Shown here: piece by piece, positions 10,082 to 21,400 of the stretch | Position numbering within the stretch: position 1 is the stretch's first letter | How the letters are laid out: each line of letters begins with the position of its first letter | Assembly: GCA_949358305.1 (NCBI GenBank) | Contig: OX442324.1 | Span: 7,971,601-8,035,600, forward strand | Direction: 5' to 3' | DNA length: 64,000 bases | Source: Strigamia acuminata | Taxonomy: Eukaryota; Arthropoda; Chilopoda; Geophilomorpha; Linotaeniidae | The notes under the pieces: model-generated | Databases searched by the model: none | The model's input: only the letters and a program-made list of their open reading frames with translations | Told to the model about the DNA's origin: nothing | Made by a program: the position numbers and the translations under genes

Positions 10082-13005
10082 AAATCGCCCGAGTCGAACG
10101 AATCCAGAACACTCGTGTTAAAGCGATTAGATCTGACCGTGGCGGCGAATTTATGTCAAATGAATTTCTAAACTATCTCAAAGAAAAGGGCATTCAAGGG
10201 CAGAGAACCAATCCCGCGTCGCCCCAAATGAACGGGACTGCCGAACGCATAAATCGAACAATGGCCGACAGTGTCCGATCTCTTATCTCCGAAACTCAAC
10301 TCCCGGACGACCTTTGGGCGGAACTCGCAGTCACTTTCGCGTATGTGAAGAACCGAAGTCCGCATTCGAGATTGAATAACCAAATTCCGTACATTCTATG
10401 GCGACAACGAGCATTGTCTTTACGACACCTACGCAAAATGGGGTCCAAATGCTGGGTGCATTACACCGCGCCAGGCCGCAAGAAACTAGATCCGCGTGCA
10501 TGGGAGGGATATCTCGTTGGTTACGCGACTGGTACCCGCGGATATAGAGTTTGGAATCCGGTAGAAGATCGAGTTTACGAAACGGTTCACGTCAAGATCG
10601 ATGAACGCCAATCATATCGGAAATCTCTTCGTGGCGCATCTCAACGGCCCGAAGAAACTTTTTCTGATGTCGGACAGCAATCGGTTTCGTTTAACGACAA
10701 CGTCCAGTTCCATGACTGGCCAAGAGGATCCGATTCCGAACATTCTGATCATTCCGACGACGATTCCGATAATGGTGGAGCTAGCCATGCCAGCGGCGTA
10801 TCGACATCTCACTCTGTTCATACACCGGTCATCCAATTGCCGCCTCCGACAACGCCAGAGCAGTTACTGTTGGATGCGTGTGCACTGCAATTACCGAGTT
10901 CGGCAAGTCTAGGATATTCACAATCGTATCCCATCCTCTATCAGGAAGGAGATACAGATGACGATATTGCTGACTTTGATGACCAAGCCATTCTTCCAAG
11001 AACATCTGATTTCACTGGGACATCTGCAGAACAGTCTCCTCGCCAATCACCGCCTGGTTCTCCAGCTAGATACATCACATATCGCCGGAAAACCCGTGGA
11101 GCAGATCTTTCTCATACAGTGTCGGTATTTGACGATACTCCAATGTCTCCTGCTCCAATTCAGCACATAGTCGGAACAGAAGTTTTGCCTGCTACGGATC
11201 GCCATACTGCATACTTTTGGCGGCCAGTTGGAGGAGATTCCGAGTGCAGTGACTGGAGACGCGAGGAACACCTCCGGAAGGATCAAGTCCCGGGATCGAT
11301 TAAAACGGACGTTTATTATTTTCCGATGCCCGGCATTCGACTCAGATCTCAGAGGGATGTTGATGAATACTGTATGCTCAACAACATCGATTATGATCCC
11401 AGTTTGTTTATTTGGAGCAACATCGAGTATACATTACCTACTGTTCCGGGTGTTCGTCATGCGGCTCATCTTTGCAGAACGGAACCAGCTTCCTATGCTG
11501 AAATCCCGACATTTTCCGACGCTCCGAAATGGCGTGAAGCCATTAAGGAAGAGCTCGACACATTCACCGAAAGAGAGGTTTATCTCGAAGTTCCAAGACC
11601 ACCGGATACCACGATTTTGGGCTGCAAATGGCTTTTTAAGTTGAAGACCGATGCAGCAGGAACGATCACAAGATACCGAGCTCGTTTAGTCGCCCAGGGT
11701 TTTCGTCAAACTCTCGGAGTCGACTACGATGAAGTTTTTAGTCCGGTGGTGAATTTCGTCTTAATTTGTTTATTCTTCTGTCTTCTCGTCGTGTTGCGTG
11801 GTTGGAAGGATGCACACTTGGATGTGAAATGTGCGTACCTGTATGGAGAACTTAAACACAAAGTCTACATGCGGATCCCTGCAGGTGCCACATGTTCCAA
11901 CCCCAACAATGTGTGGCTACTCGTTAAATCCCTTTACGGCCTCCACCAGTCGGGAAGACAATGGTTCGAAAAGTTAGACGAGACGCTTCGAGACCTCGGA
12001 TTCCGAAGAATGCCAGCTTGCAATTGTGTCTACGTCTTCGGAAATTCCGCTATCATGTTAGTTTACGTGGACGATATTATTTTATTCTACGCGTCCGACA
12101 GTGTTTTCGACCAATTGATCCGACTTATCAGTTCGAAATTCCAAATCGTCAATCTCGGTCCGATTACGAAATTGTTAGGCGTCGAGTTCATTCGTGATAT
12201 GGGACGCACATTCATTTCCCAACGTGCTTATATTGCGAAGATCATCAAAAAGTTCGGTACCTCGACCAACAAGCTCGTGAAAGTTCCCGTGACACCCGGG
12301 ACGACACTCGTCAGGGGATCGACCGAGAATTTGGAAGATTTCCCATACCGCTCGCTGATAGGATCGCTGTTATTCTTGGCTTCGAGGACGCGCCCCGATA
12401 TACTTTACTCCGTTATCCATTTATCGCAATACAACACCTGCTATAATAAGACCCACATTCGAGCATTACTTCAAGTTCTACAGTACGTCGCTAACACCGC
12501 GCACTTTTGCATCGAATTATCCGGCTGTACATCTTCACAATTATGGGCTTACACCGACGCTTGGTGGGCATGCGATCCGGAGACATCATTAAGTTTCGGC
12601 GGTTATATCACTTTCATCGGCAACATTCCAATCGGCTGGTCTTGCCGAAAACAGTCCACCGTGGCGTGCTCAACAATGGAAGCGGAATTCATCGCCCTTG
12701 TTGAGTGCGTCAAGGAACTCTATTGGTTGGACCACGTTTACCTTCAATTTCCGATTCTCAACCGATTATCGCAACCCGTCATTTATTCCGACGCTCTCTC
12801 TGCCATACAGTTTACTTCCAACGATGTCGAAACTTCGAAAACTCGACATATTCGTGTACGTTATCATTGGCTCAGGGAGTGGTATACGGCGGGACGTTTC
12901 GAACTCCGCAAAGTGCCCGGCGATCTCAACGTCGCCGACATCTTCACGAAGTGGCTCGGATCGGAACGTTTACAATCGTTGATTTCTCGGATTTTCCGAT
13001 TGTAA
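10082..13005 (+). pseudogene. Copia-B integrase(part)-RT-RNase H
   Basis: About 970 codons open to a natural stop at 13003-13005. It starts in the integrase core just before AIRSDRGGEF (second catalytic Asp) and includes the Glu motif GTAERINRT, so the zinc finger and first Asp are missing. A 320-residue acidic Ser/Pro-rich linker follows, then RT (GCKWLFKLKTD, AQGFRQTLGVDYDEVF, YVDDIILFY) and RNase H. In RNase H the usual DASWA reads DAWWA. No internal stops, so the truncation is the main damage. Gag and protease are absent. Confidence 0.87.
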
Positions 13006-13200
13006 CTTTATCTTGACATTCCTAATTTAGTTTTTCCCGATTGCGAGGATCATCGAGTTTCAGAGGGAATATTCGGGCTTCCGCAGAGTTTTTCAATGAT
13101 AGTACCCGGCTCGGTGATTCGACATTATTATTTCCCTTTTGATTAATGTTTACACTGTAATTCCAGTATATGTTTATCTTTCCCCTGAACATTTAAGATC

Positions 13201-13212
13201 AAAGGGGGGATT
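13201..13212 (+). promoter_or_regulatory. Polypurine tract of Copia-B copy 1
   Basis: AAAGGGGGGATT immediately upstream of the LTR TGTTGG. Stretch 13006-13200 is 3' untranslated sequence that resembles the matching region of Copia-A (accCGGCTC, ccagtata motifs). Confidence 0.85.
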
Positions 13213-13816
13213 TGTTGGTCTGAAGACCGCCAGTTTATTGATTTCAAATGTTAAGTTCGTTTAATAATTTATATCTTATACTATTTAGTTTGTGTTCAAA
13301 CGCATTATCTTGTTAATTCTCATTTACCCACTGCATTCGGTTAATTACGTATGATTTGAATTGTCCCGTACGTAATTCCGTACTAGTGTTTTCTATTTCG
13401 ATATGATTTGTTCTTTGTCTTGGCAAATAATGCCAATAACTGTCACCAGAGTGCTGTGACACTCTTATCCCGAATCCAAGATGGCAGCGCACACAGGTGT
13501 GTGCACTTTCACATCTTTTCACCTTTGGAAATCCATTTATGTAAGATATGGTTTACTTTTCATTAAACTTTTATGTTTTTAAGTGTTTACCTTCACTTTA
13601 GAGCACCTTCAGTGCTATTTAAGCGCATATAAGCGACCATAAGTCGCGCGCTCGCTCGAATCGCATCACGCGCTCGGTCGAATCGCATCACGCGCTCGGT
13701 CGAATCGCATCACGCGATTCTGTTATCGGAATTAACCGTCGCGCATTTGCGACGTGCTTTATTTCACGCTTCCACATCGGTTCATTTACCGATTATTTGC
13801 GCACCACTCACCTACA
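13213..13816 (+). repeat. 3' LTR of Copia-B copy 1
   Basis: TGTTGG...CCTACA, 604 bp. From about 13437 onward it is almost the same as the LTR at 61345-61951, while the first about 220 bp differ strongly. Contains a TATA-like gcatataagcg at about 13625 and a 22-bp minisatellite just after it. It ends against the putative ORF3 exon of Gypsy-4. Confidence 0.85.
13648..13713 (+). repeat. 22-bp minisatellite in Copia-B LTR, 3 copies
   Basis: Three units of GCGCTCGNTCGAATCGCATC plus AC, directly downstream of the TATA-like box. The LTR at 61345 has four units. Position suggests it lies at or near the transcription start. Confidence 0.85.
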
Positions 13817-14120
13817 CATCCATGTACGGAGGGACATCCCGGGAAAATCTGGCGTCGACCAAGGCGTCCAGGCGGGCGTCCCAACTGGGGGTGCTCGCCC
13901 AAGTAACCGTCGACCGGCGCGAACGGTCTCCACCCGGGCGGGACTGGTGCCGCTCGAACCATCGCTGCAGAGGGCGTGACGCATGAACGATGCCATGGCC
14001 CATGCAGTTCTGGCACGGTGACTCCCGCGTGTTCGGCTGCACGATCCACCTCTGTCCCAGGCAGATGGGGCAGGTGCTCCACCAGTCCCACCTCCGGCTC
14101 TCGCGGTCTCCCGAATGTCT
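13817..14120 (-). pseudogene. Putative Gypsy-4 ORF3 exon with CPxC...CxxCxGxG module
   Basis: On the minus strand a pyrimidine-rich run ends in TTGTAG, a good 3' splice site, at 14121-14122. The following 304 bases are open in one frame. That frame encodes CPICLGQRW, then SPCQNCMGHG and LQRWFERH: two CxxC pairs followed by G and an R-W motif. The Gypsy-2 third ORF has the same order (CPVCSGTG, CRACRGGG, FRKWMRLM). High GC compared with the intron-like DNA upstream. The frame is cut by the Copia-B LTR. Function unknown. An unrelated host exon is the main alternative. Confidence 0.45.
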
Positions 14121-16187
14121 CTACAACAGAAGCAATCAAAGAAAATTAATGCCACTGAATAGAAACAAAATGTGATCGCAAGGAACAATGATAGATAGTG
14201 AAGTGAAATAATGACACGAGGGTGCAGCAAAAATCTGCCTCCCGGTGTCGTGACAGGGAGCATGCGCAGTAGCGTATTGCGTCACTGGTTCACATTACTG
14301 TCGAAACTCCGAGCGAGCAGAAGCCCAGCTCCGGTGTTAAGTCAGATAATGTCTCATCGTAAAAACGTGACTGGCGAAGCAGTTGCACGTTTTCGATGCA
14401 ATGTTAGGCGGCAGTGCGATGAATGTTTAAACTGCGCGCCGCCGTTTCTTCCTGGTCACTCAGAAGAAACACAGGACCATTGCCGTTACGGAAATCGCAA
14501 CTGTCATGGCGGAACGTTCTGACCCAACGTGCCACCATGAAGATGAACATCCGCACGGTTTGGTTCTTAGTGTCCCTGAGTGAGACCGAGGGGAAAAATG
14601 ACAAACAATCCAACACCAGCAACAGACGATCGGCGGGATGGTCAAAACCGTTCCGCCAGAGCGTCGTTGTGGTTGAAACAACACAAAACGGAGGAAGAGG
14701 AGAAATTTAGAAAGGTGGGAAACCAAGCTAGATAAATTAAACTCAATCCCCGGAAGAAATGTTCGAAATTTTAAGATTTGGGATGGGGAAGCAGAAGGAG
14801 AAAAAGAACAAACTCCCACGCCTCCCGAAATCTCCTAAAAAACAAGCTATCAAGGAAAAAGAAGCAGAAACTCAACAAAACCTTAAAAAAAAAATAAAAA
14901 AAATAAAACTACAAGCTAAGGGAATCAAAGAACTAGTTGGGGTTGGAGGATCACACCGCACCGCCGAGAGATTAGTGACTAATCCCCCATTGTCGCGGAT
15001 GACCCTTCACCGCCTCGCATTGTTTCTGCGGTTTGTGGCCATTGACTGGAGGGGCGTCGGTAAGCCGACAGTCGCCACCATGTCTGACCACAACCTGGAC
15101 AACGTGCTTGTAAATACGCAAACCCCCGAGGGACCGCCGCGGTTATGAAAACCAGCATCGGTTACCCTAAAGGTTCGCCACCGTTTCCCGCTAACTAATG
15201 AAATATGTGGGAAACTGGTGATGGAATGAGAGAGAAAAAAAAAGAAAAAACTTTTCGAGTGGAATTCGAAAAGAAAAAAAAGAAAATAAATCGCTCATGG
15301 AAAGAAGAAAAACAAAACAAAACAAAACAAAACAAAACAAAAAAAAAAATGTCGGGGAAAAAAATGAAGAGGAAATGATGATCGCGATGGCGAACGAAAA
15401 GTGAAACCAATCGCGACCCGAGTGTGATTTGTGAGTGGAAACGAAGAAAATTCTAAGTTTTCTCACACAAAACGTTCGTAATTTCGAGTCAGGAACACAA
15501 GGTGAGAAAATCCCACAAGTGTTTCCGTGACTACTTTGAGATACGACGGGGTTTCGGCGAGCCAAAACCTCCGATCGGTCTCCGCTCTAGCCAACGGCGG
15601 TTGAACCACCGTTCGCACGGCGCTGTGAGTAATTCGAGATGGAACGGGGCGGAGAGGGGTAAGACATGAGTGAGCAGCAACAGATGATGTTAGAAAAAAA
15701 GAACGGACAAGGTCCAAACTCAAAAGTCAGCCTACCTTCATAGTGAAGCGAAAGCAATTTTTTGACAAGCGGAAAAAAAAAAACTTCGGTGCAAAACGAA
15801 CGGAAAAAAACTGATGTTGCTTGAAAGATCACTCAACACAGAATGAGGAAACAGGATGTAAACTAGGGACCAAGAGCCCTTGGGTTGAAACAATACCCGA
15901 CCCCTGCCCTGTGATTGGGGCAATCCCAAATATTCCTGCGAAAAAATATTTCATAGGGATAAAAGATAAGAAAAATCGAGGACAGCAAAATTAGTTTATT
16001 GCTGGGACCATTTCCTCCAGATGCCCCACGTGTTAGAATAGTTTATAGCGCGAAAAACTCGCTTAAAATCCAGCGGCCGAGATGTTTCCATCGTTGCCAT
16101 GGATACGCGTCCACCACGAGGTGTCGTGACGTCATGTTAGCGACCCGGCCATCCACACGTGGTTCCGTGGTAACCTGAAAACACGAA
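14121..16187. other. Non-coding stretch between Gypsy-4 integrase and ORF3 exon
   Basis: No ORF here looks like a protein family. In the element's sense the strand is T-rich, with long poly-T/pyrimidine tracts. It could be an intron or untranslated region of Gypsy-4, which would suit a spliced subgenomic mRNA for the exon at 13817-14120. A purine tract (GGAGGAAATGG in minus sense, near 16000) might be a polypurine tract, but no LTR edge could be placed beside it. Confidence 0.4.
15310..15350. repeat. (CAAAA)n simple repeat
   Basis: Seven or so units of aacaa/caaaa followed by an A run. Low-complexity; no further function seen. Confidence 0.85.
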
Positions 16188-17036
16188 TCAACAGCCATCA
16201 CGGTATCTCAACGGCTTGGTTCGTATCCGTTTTCCCAAAACTGGGCGCCGCGGAGAAATCCTTTTGAGTTTCTTCCGCGCGCGTTTGATTTTAATTTTAG
16301 TGACTGGAGTGGGCGAAGCTACAGGTGCTGGTGACGGCGGGTCCGCCGCTGCAGGTTCAGTGACCGCAACAGGCGGGACCGCTTCCACCGCATCCTCAGC
16401 TACCGGCCAGGTGGGTGTGGTCTCGGGCGGAATATACCGCTTCAAGTTCACAATATTTATCGGACCTTTGCATTTCAGCGTAACAGGTGTCGCCACCGTA
16501 TACACTAATGGACTGATGACCTTCGTAATCACATACGGGCCTTCGAATCGGTCCTCCAGCGACGCGGAATAACGGAGCGCCTTGTTTGACAGCGGGTGAG
16601 TGCGAAGTAATACTAGGTCATTCACGTCGAAATTATCGTCGCTCCGATGTCGATCGTAATAGGATTTCTGTTTCTGTTTAGCCAGCAGCTTGTTTTTGAG
16701 CGCCGCCCTCAGCAGAACATCCATTCTAGAGACCAACATTCTCACAGTGTCGTACGGCTGCTCGGGATCGAAGGGCGCATCAAGAGCCACACCACGACCA
16801 TCCCAAAACGGACGCAATTCACGGAGATATGCCAGCATCGCCGGTGATAATCCAGTCGTTGCAGAGGGAGCCGTGCGCAAAGCGAAATTAATTCCGTTAA
16901 TGCATCGGTCCCACTGATCATGTTCGGACGTGAAAATCTGGAGCATAATTTTGATGTTCCGATTGACTCGTTCGGTGTAATTAGTTTGCGGGTAATATGG
17001 TGACGTCCTTAACGGAGTGACACCTGCCTCCCTGCA
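16188..17036 (-). pseudogene. Gypsy-4 integrase, C-terminal part
   Basis: Reads from PYYPQTNYTERVNRNIK (integrase Glu motif) through FALRTAPSATTGLSPA to a basic C-terminus (IKIKRARKKLKRISP, GKRIRTKPLRYRDGC) with a natural stop at 16188. In another frame from the N-terminal part; the shift lies near 17035. The basic Lys/Arg tail is typical of integrase C-terminal or targeting domains. Confidence 0.8.
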
Positions 17037-17621
17037 AACTCATTGTACACCTCTGAAATAAATTGTTTACCATTATTGCTCACAATAAAGCGAGGGCACC
17101 CATGATTGTGAAAAAATGTCATCAATACCGGCACGACGCTTGAAATTTTCGCCGTCCTTAATGGTGTCGCCTCAACCCATCCTGTGGCGTAGTCTACAAT
17201 CACCAGAATATACCTGTTCCTATTTTTCGTCATAGGTTTCGGACCCATGAAATCGATGCCAATTCTTTCGAATCGTCCCACCAGTGGTGAAACTGGCATC
17301 AAGAGTCCGGCAGGTTTCCTCTGCACAGGTTTACAGCGCTGGCAACGGTCACACCTCGCGATGTATTCCTTCACACTGCGTCTAAAACCAGGCCAGAAAA
17401 AACTACGACGCAACCTGTCAGTTGTGACATCGACACCACCATGTCCAGACAACGGGTGATCGTGCACAACCTCAAGACAGCGGTCGTATAACGAAGCAGG
17501 CACCACGATTTTTAAACCAGAGCCATATTCCGTGTTCTCCAAAAACATGTCGGCCTTCAACGGGGCATTTACATACAACACTCCGTTTGAAGCTAACATA
17601 AAATCAGTTTTATACTGTAAC
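17009..17621 (-). pseudogene. Gypsy-4 integrase, zinc finger and core
   Basis: Begins at the point where Copia-A is inserted. Contains HHCC (HDHPLSGHGG...CDRCQRCK), the first Asp (IGIDFMGPK) and VEATPLRTAK. The second catalytic residue reads VSNNGKQF, where integrases have SDNG, so Asp is replaced by Asn and the enzyme should be dead even without the frameshift. The first codons of the annotated open frame beyond 17621 belong to the Copia-A LTR. Confidence 0.83.
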
Positions 17622-18205
17622 TGTAGCAGAGGAGAGCGGCGCAAATTCGGCGTGAACCGAAACGTGGAAGCGAATTATGGCCAAGATGGCGTCGTGCTGC
17701 ACGCACGAACGTGTCGACGACGTTTTGCAAGGAAACGAACGACGGCCGCGCAGGAAAGCGCTTATATGCCGAAAAGACAAGACTTAACACTTGTTAAAAC
17801 TATAAAATAAGGTTTAATAATAACATACTTAACAATTGAGTCCCGAAATAATGAAAAATGGCGGAGCAGCTCGCTCTCGAGGTGGGCGCCATGTTGACGA
17901 GTTGGAAGAAGAAAATTGTACATTGCGACACCTTGTGTCGGTAATTGTAAACACATGACATAAAATTAAAGTGAATTAAACATTGTGACTAAATAAAGCA
18001 TGATACTCCATGCTTATAAATCAAATACAATTGTAAACATTGGAAATAAGCTATTTGGGATGTAAATAAACATTAAATCATTATATCAAATTATATAAAG
18101 ACAATTTGGATTTGATATAAAATAAATATCGGAATAAATGATGAGAATGTAACATAATAAGATTCTATGTCTCATCGACATATAAAATGGTCTTTTAGAC
18201 CAACA
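17622..18205 (-). repeat. 3' LTR of Copia-A
   Basis: 584 bp, TGTTGGTC...CTCTGCTACA in element sense, equal to 24378-24961. TATA-like CATATAAG in element sense at 17761-17768. Confidence 0.95.
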
Positions 18206-18216
18206 ATTCCCCCTTT
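18206..18216 (-). promoter_or_regulatory. Polypurine tract of Copia-A
   Basis: AAAGGGGGAAT in element sense, directly against the 3' LTR. 18217-18420 is short 3' untranslated sequence. Confidence 0.9.
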
Positions 18217-18420
18217 CGATGGAAATAGGATCAGGAGAAATAATGAACGGATACTGGAATTACAGTGCATGTGAGATCAAAAATAAAACAAAAAGTCGAA
18301 TCATCGAGCCGGGTACTGTTATTGAAGAACACTACGAAAGCCCGAATATTCCCACTGGAACTCGATGATCCTCGATGTCGGGTAATAACTAAAGAATGTC
18401 ACGAGAAAGTCACGGTGAAA

Positions 18421-21400
18421 TCAGAGTCGGAAGATCTTGGAGATTAACGATTTCAAACGTTCGGAACTCAGCCATTTGGTAAATATATCCGCAACGTTTT
18501 GTTCACCGGATACTTTGTGAAGATCGAAACATCCCGCCGTATACCACTCTCGTAGCCAATGATATTTGACGCGGATATGCTTGGTCTTTGAATTTTCCAC
18601 GTCATTCGAAGTAAACTGGATAGCCGCGAGAGCGTCGGAATAGATAATCGGTCGGGATTGCCTGTCGAGAATCGGAAATTCGGTGTAAATGTTGTCGAGC
18701 CAGAAGGATTCCTTTACACATTCCACCAGGGCGATAAATTCTGCTTCCATGGTGGAACATGCAACCGTTGACTGTTTTCGGCACGACCAGCCAATTGGCA
18801 CATTTCCGATAAAGTTGATATAGCCGCCGAAACTTAGAGATGTGGTTGCTTCGCTCGCCCATGACGCATCCGTAAAAGCCCACAGTTGGCTAGAATTACA
18901 GCCCGAAAGCTCGATACGATAGTCGATAGTGTTGGCCACATATTGAAGAACTTGGAGGAGGGCTCGGATATGCGTCTTGTCGTAACAGGTGTTGAATTGG
19001 CTTAGCGAAATAACCGAAAATAAGATGTCGGGGCGTGTTCTCGACGCGAGGAATAAAAGTGAACCGATGAGAGATCGGTAAGGAAAGTCCGGTAGATTTT
19101 CGGTTGACCCCTTCACGAGCGTTGTCCCGGGTGTGACGGGGACCTTCACGAGGCGATTGATAGAGACCTCGAACTTCTTGACGAGCTTTGCAATGTAGGC
19201 GCGTTGCGTGATGAAGGTTCGACCAGCGTCTCGAATGAACTCGACGCCCAATAGTCTCGTGATGGGACCAAGATTAACTATGTCGAATTTGGACGAAATA
19301 AGCTGAATGATCCGGGTTAACACGGTGTCGGAAGCGTAGAACAGTACGATGTCATCGACGTACACCAACATAACGGCACAATTGCCGTAAATGTACACAC
19401 AATTGCACGCGGGCATCTTCCGAAAACCGAGAGCTCGAAGCGTTCCATCCAACTTTTCGTACCACTCCCTCCCTGATTGGTGAAGTCCGTAGAGGGATTT
19501 AACAAGCAGCCAGACGTTTGCGGGGTTCGAACAAGTTGCACCTGCGGGGATGCGCATATACACCTTGTGCTTCAGGTCCCCATACAGGTATGCACTTTTG
19601 ACGTCGAGGTGAGCATCCTTCCATCCTCTGAGGACGACCAGAAGGCAGAAGAATAGCCGGATCAAGACGAAGTTCACGACCGGACTAAAAACCTCGTCGT
19701 AATCCACCCCGATGGTTTGGCGAAAACCTTGTGCGACGAGCCGAGCACGATAACGTGTTATCTCGCCGCTTAGATCCGTCTTCAGTTTGAAGATCCATTT
19801 ACAGCCTAATACTGTAGTCTCGGGTGGCCTCGGAACTTCGACGTAGATCTGCCTTTCTTTGAATATTCCCAATTCTTCGTCAATGGCTTCACGCCATTTC
19901 GGAGCATCTTGAAACTTCGGAATTTCCGCGTACGATGATGGTTCCGTACGGCAAAGATGAGCGGCATGTCGAGGACCGGGAATCGTGGGCAGTGTGTGCT
20001 CCATATTGCCGAAAAAGAAAAGTTCTGGATCGTAGGGGAGATTATTCATCGTGCAGAATTCCTCAACGTCCCGTCTCGAACGAAGTCGGAGATTAGGTTC
20101 GGGGAAATAATAGACATCGGCGTCTATACATCCAGGGCGTTGATCTTTTCGTAGATGTTCCTCCCGAATCCATCGTCTGAAGACTGTATCACCGCCAATA
20201 TAACGCCAAAAGAAAGACGTTTTCCCGGCTGACGGTGCCGCAACATGAGTAGGGCCAGGAGGCAACGGTGATAAAGCTCCTTGATCGAATATTGGCATCA
20301 TATGTTGCAAAATATTTCGGCCGTCTCTTCTGCGCGTTGTGACGAAACGAGTTGGCGAGCCAGGCGGTGAAAGCCCAGGAGAACTAGTTTGAGACGTTTC
20401 CGGTGAGACGTGTTGAGACTGAATCTGTTGCAACTCTGCCGCGTCCGGTTGAATTGCCTCATCAACAATCTGCCCAACATCTTCATCCGTATCCGGTCCT
20501 TCCTCTTGATAAAGGATTGGATATGATGCTGATCGTCCCAAACTCGCAGAACCCGGTAATGCCAGTGCGCATGCATCTAACAACTGACGTTCAGGTGTAT
20601 TAAGCGGGGAAATATGCACCAGTGGAATGGATATGGATTGCGAAACTGATCCGTTTCCATCATCATCATCGTCATCGTCGTCGGATGTATTCGAGGAATC
20701 CCCGTCAGTATCGGCTTTTGGCCAATCCAAATAGTGGACGTTGTCGTCGAATGACACGTGTTGTTGTTGGTTAACATCGGGTTCCTCGAAGATTTGATTG
20801 CGATGACCATTTTGACTTCTCAATGTCCTTTTATAAGACTGATGTTCATCAATGCGTACGTGAGTTGATTCCGTTACGCTATTGTCCACAGGATTCCATA
20901 TGCGGTAACCACGTGTGCCTGTGGCGTAGCCTACAAGGAAACCCTCCCAAGCACGAGGATCAAGCTTTTTGCGTCCCGGTGCAGTAAAGTGCACCCAGCA
21001 CTTGGATCCAATTTTCCTTAGGTGGCGCAAAGAAAGAGCACGCTGACGCCAAAGTAGGTATGGCACTTGGTTATTCAAACGGGAATGTGGACTTCTATTT
21101 TTAATGTAGGCGAAATTAACCGCGAGTTCAGCCCATAAACCTTCTGGAAGTTGTGTCTCTTGTATAACAGCTCTAATGTGGTCAACCATTGTCCGGTTAA
21201 TTCTTTCGGCTGTGCCGTTCATTTGAGGGCTTGACGGATTTGTTCGCTGCCCCTGGATCCCCTTTTCCTTCAAGTACTGTTGAAATTCATTGGACATGAA
21301 TTCGCCGCCTCTGTCAGATCGAATAGCTTTGATGCGCGTGTCCGCAACGCGCTCGACCCTGGCGACGATCTCCTTGAAGCACGAGAAAACTTGGGATTTT

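Larger units (their letters stand above)
10082..13816 (+). mobile_element. Copia-B copy 1, 5'-truncated
   Basis: Plus-strand copia that begins inside integrase at the edge of the Gypsy-1 LTR and continues through RT, RNase H, polypurine tract and a 604-bp 3' LTR. Same family as the copy at 61345 by LTR, and a sister of Copia-A by protein. It faces away from the truncated copia at 2196-4647, so Gypsy-1 lies between two copias with opposed orientation. Confidence 0.85.

Noticed and set aside
13786-14263. Alternative minus-strand ORFs of 117 and 151 codons over the putative ORF3 exon
   Set aside because: They use other frames and do not carry the CxxC pairs; one runs through the proposed splice acceptor into T-rich DNA.
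14759-15148. 129-codon + strand ORF, Lys-rich
   Set aside because: Low-complexity Lys/Gln codons from A-rich DNA; no domain and no consistent start or splice context.
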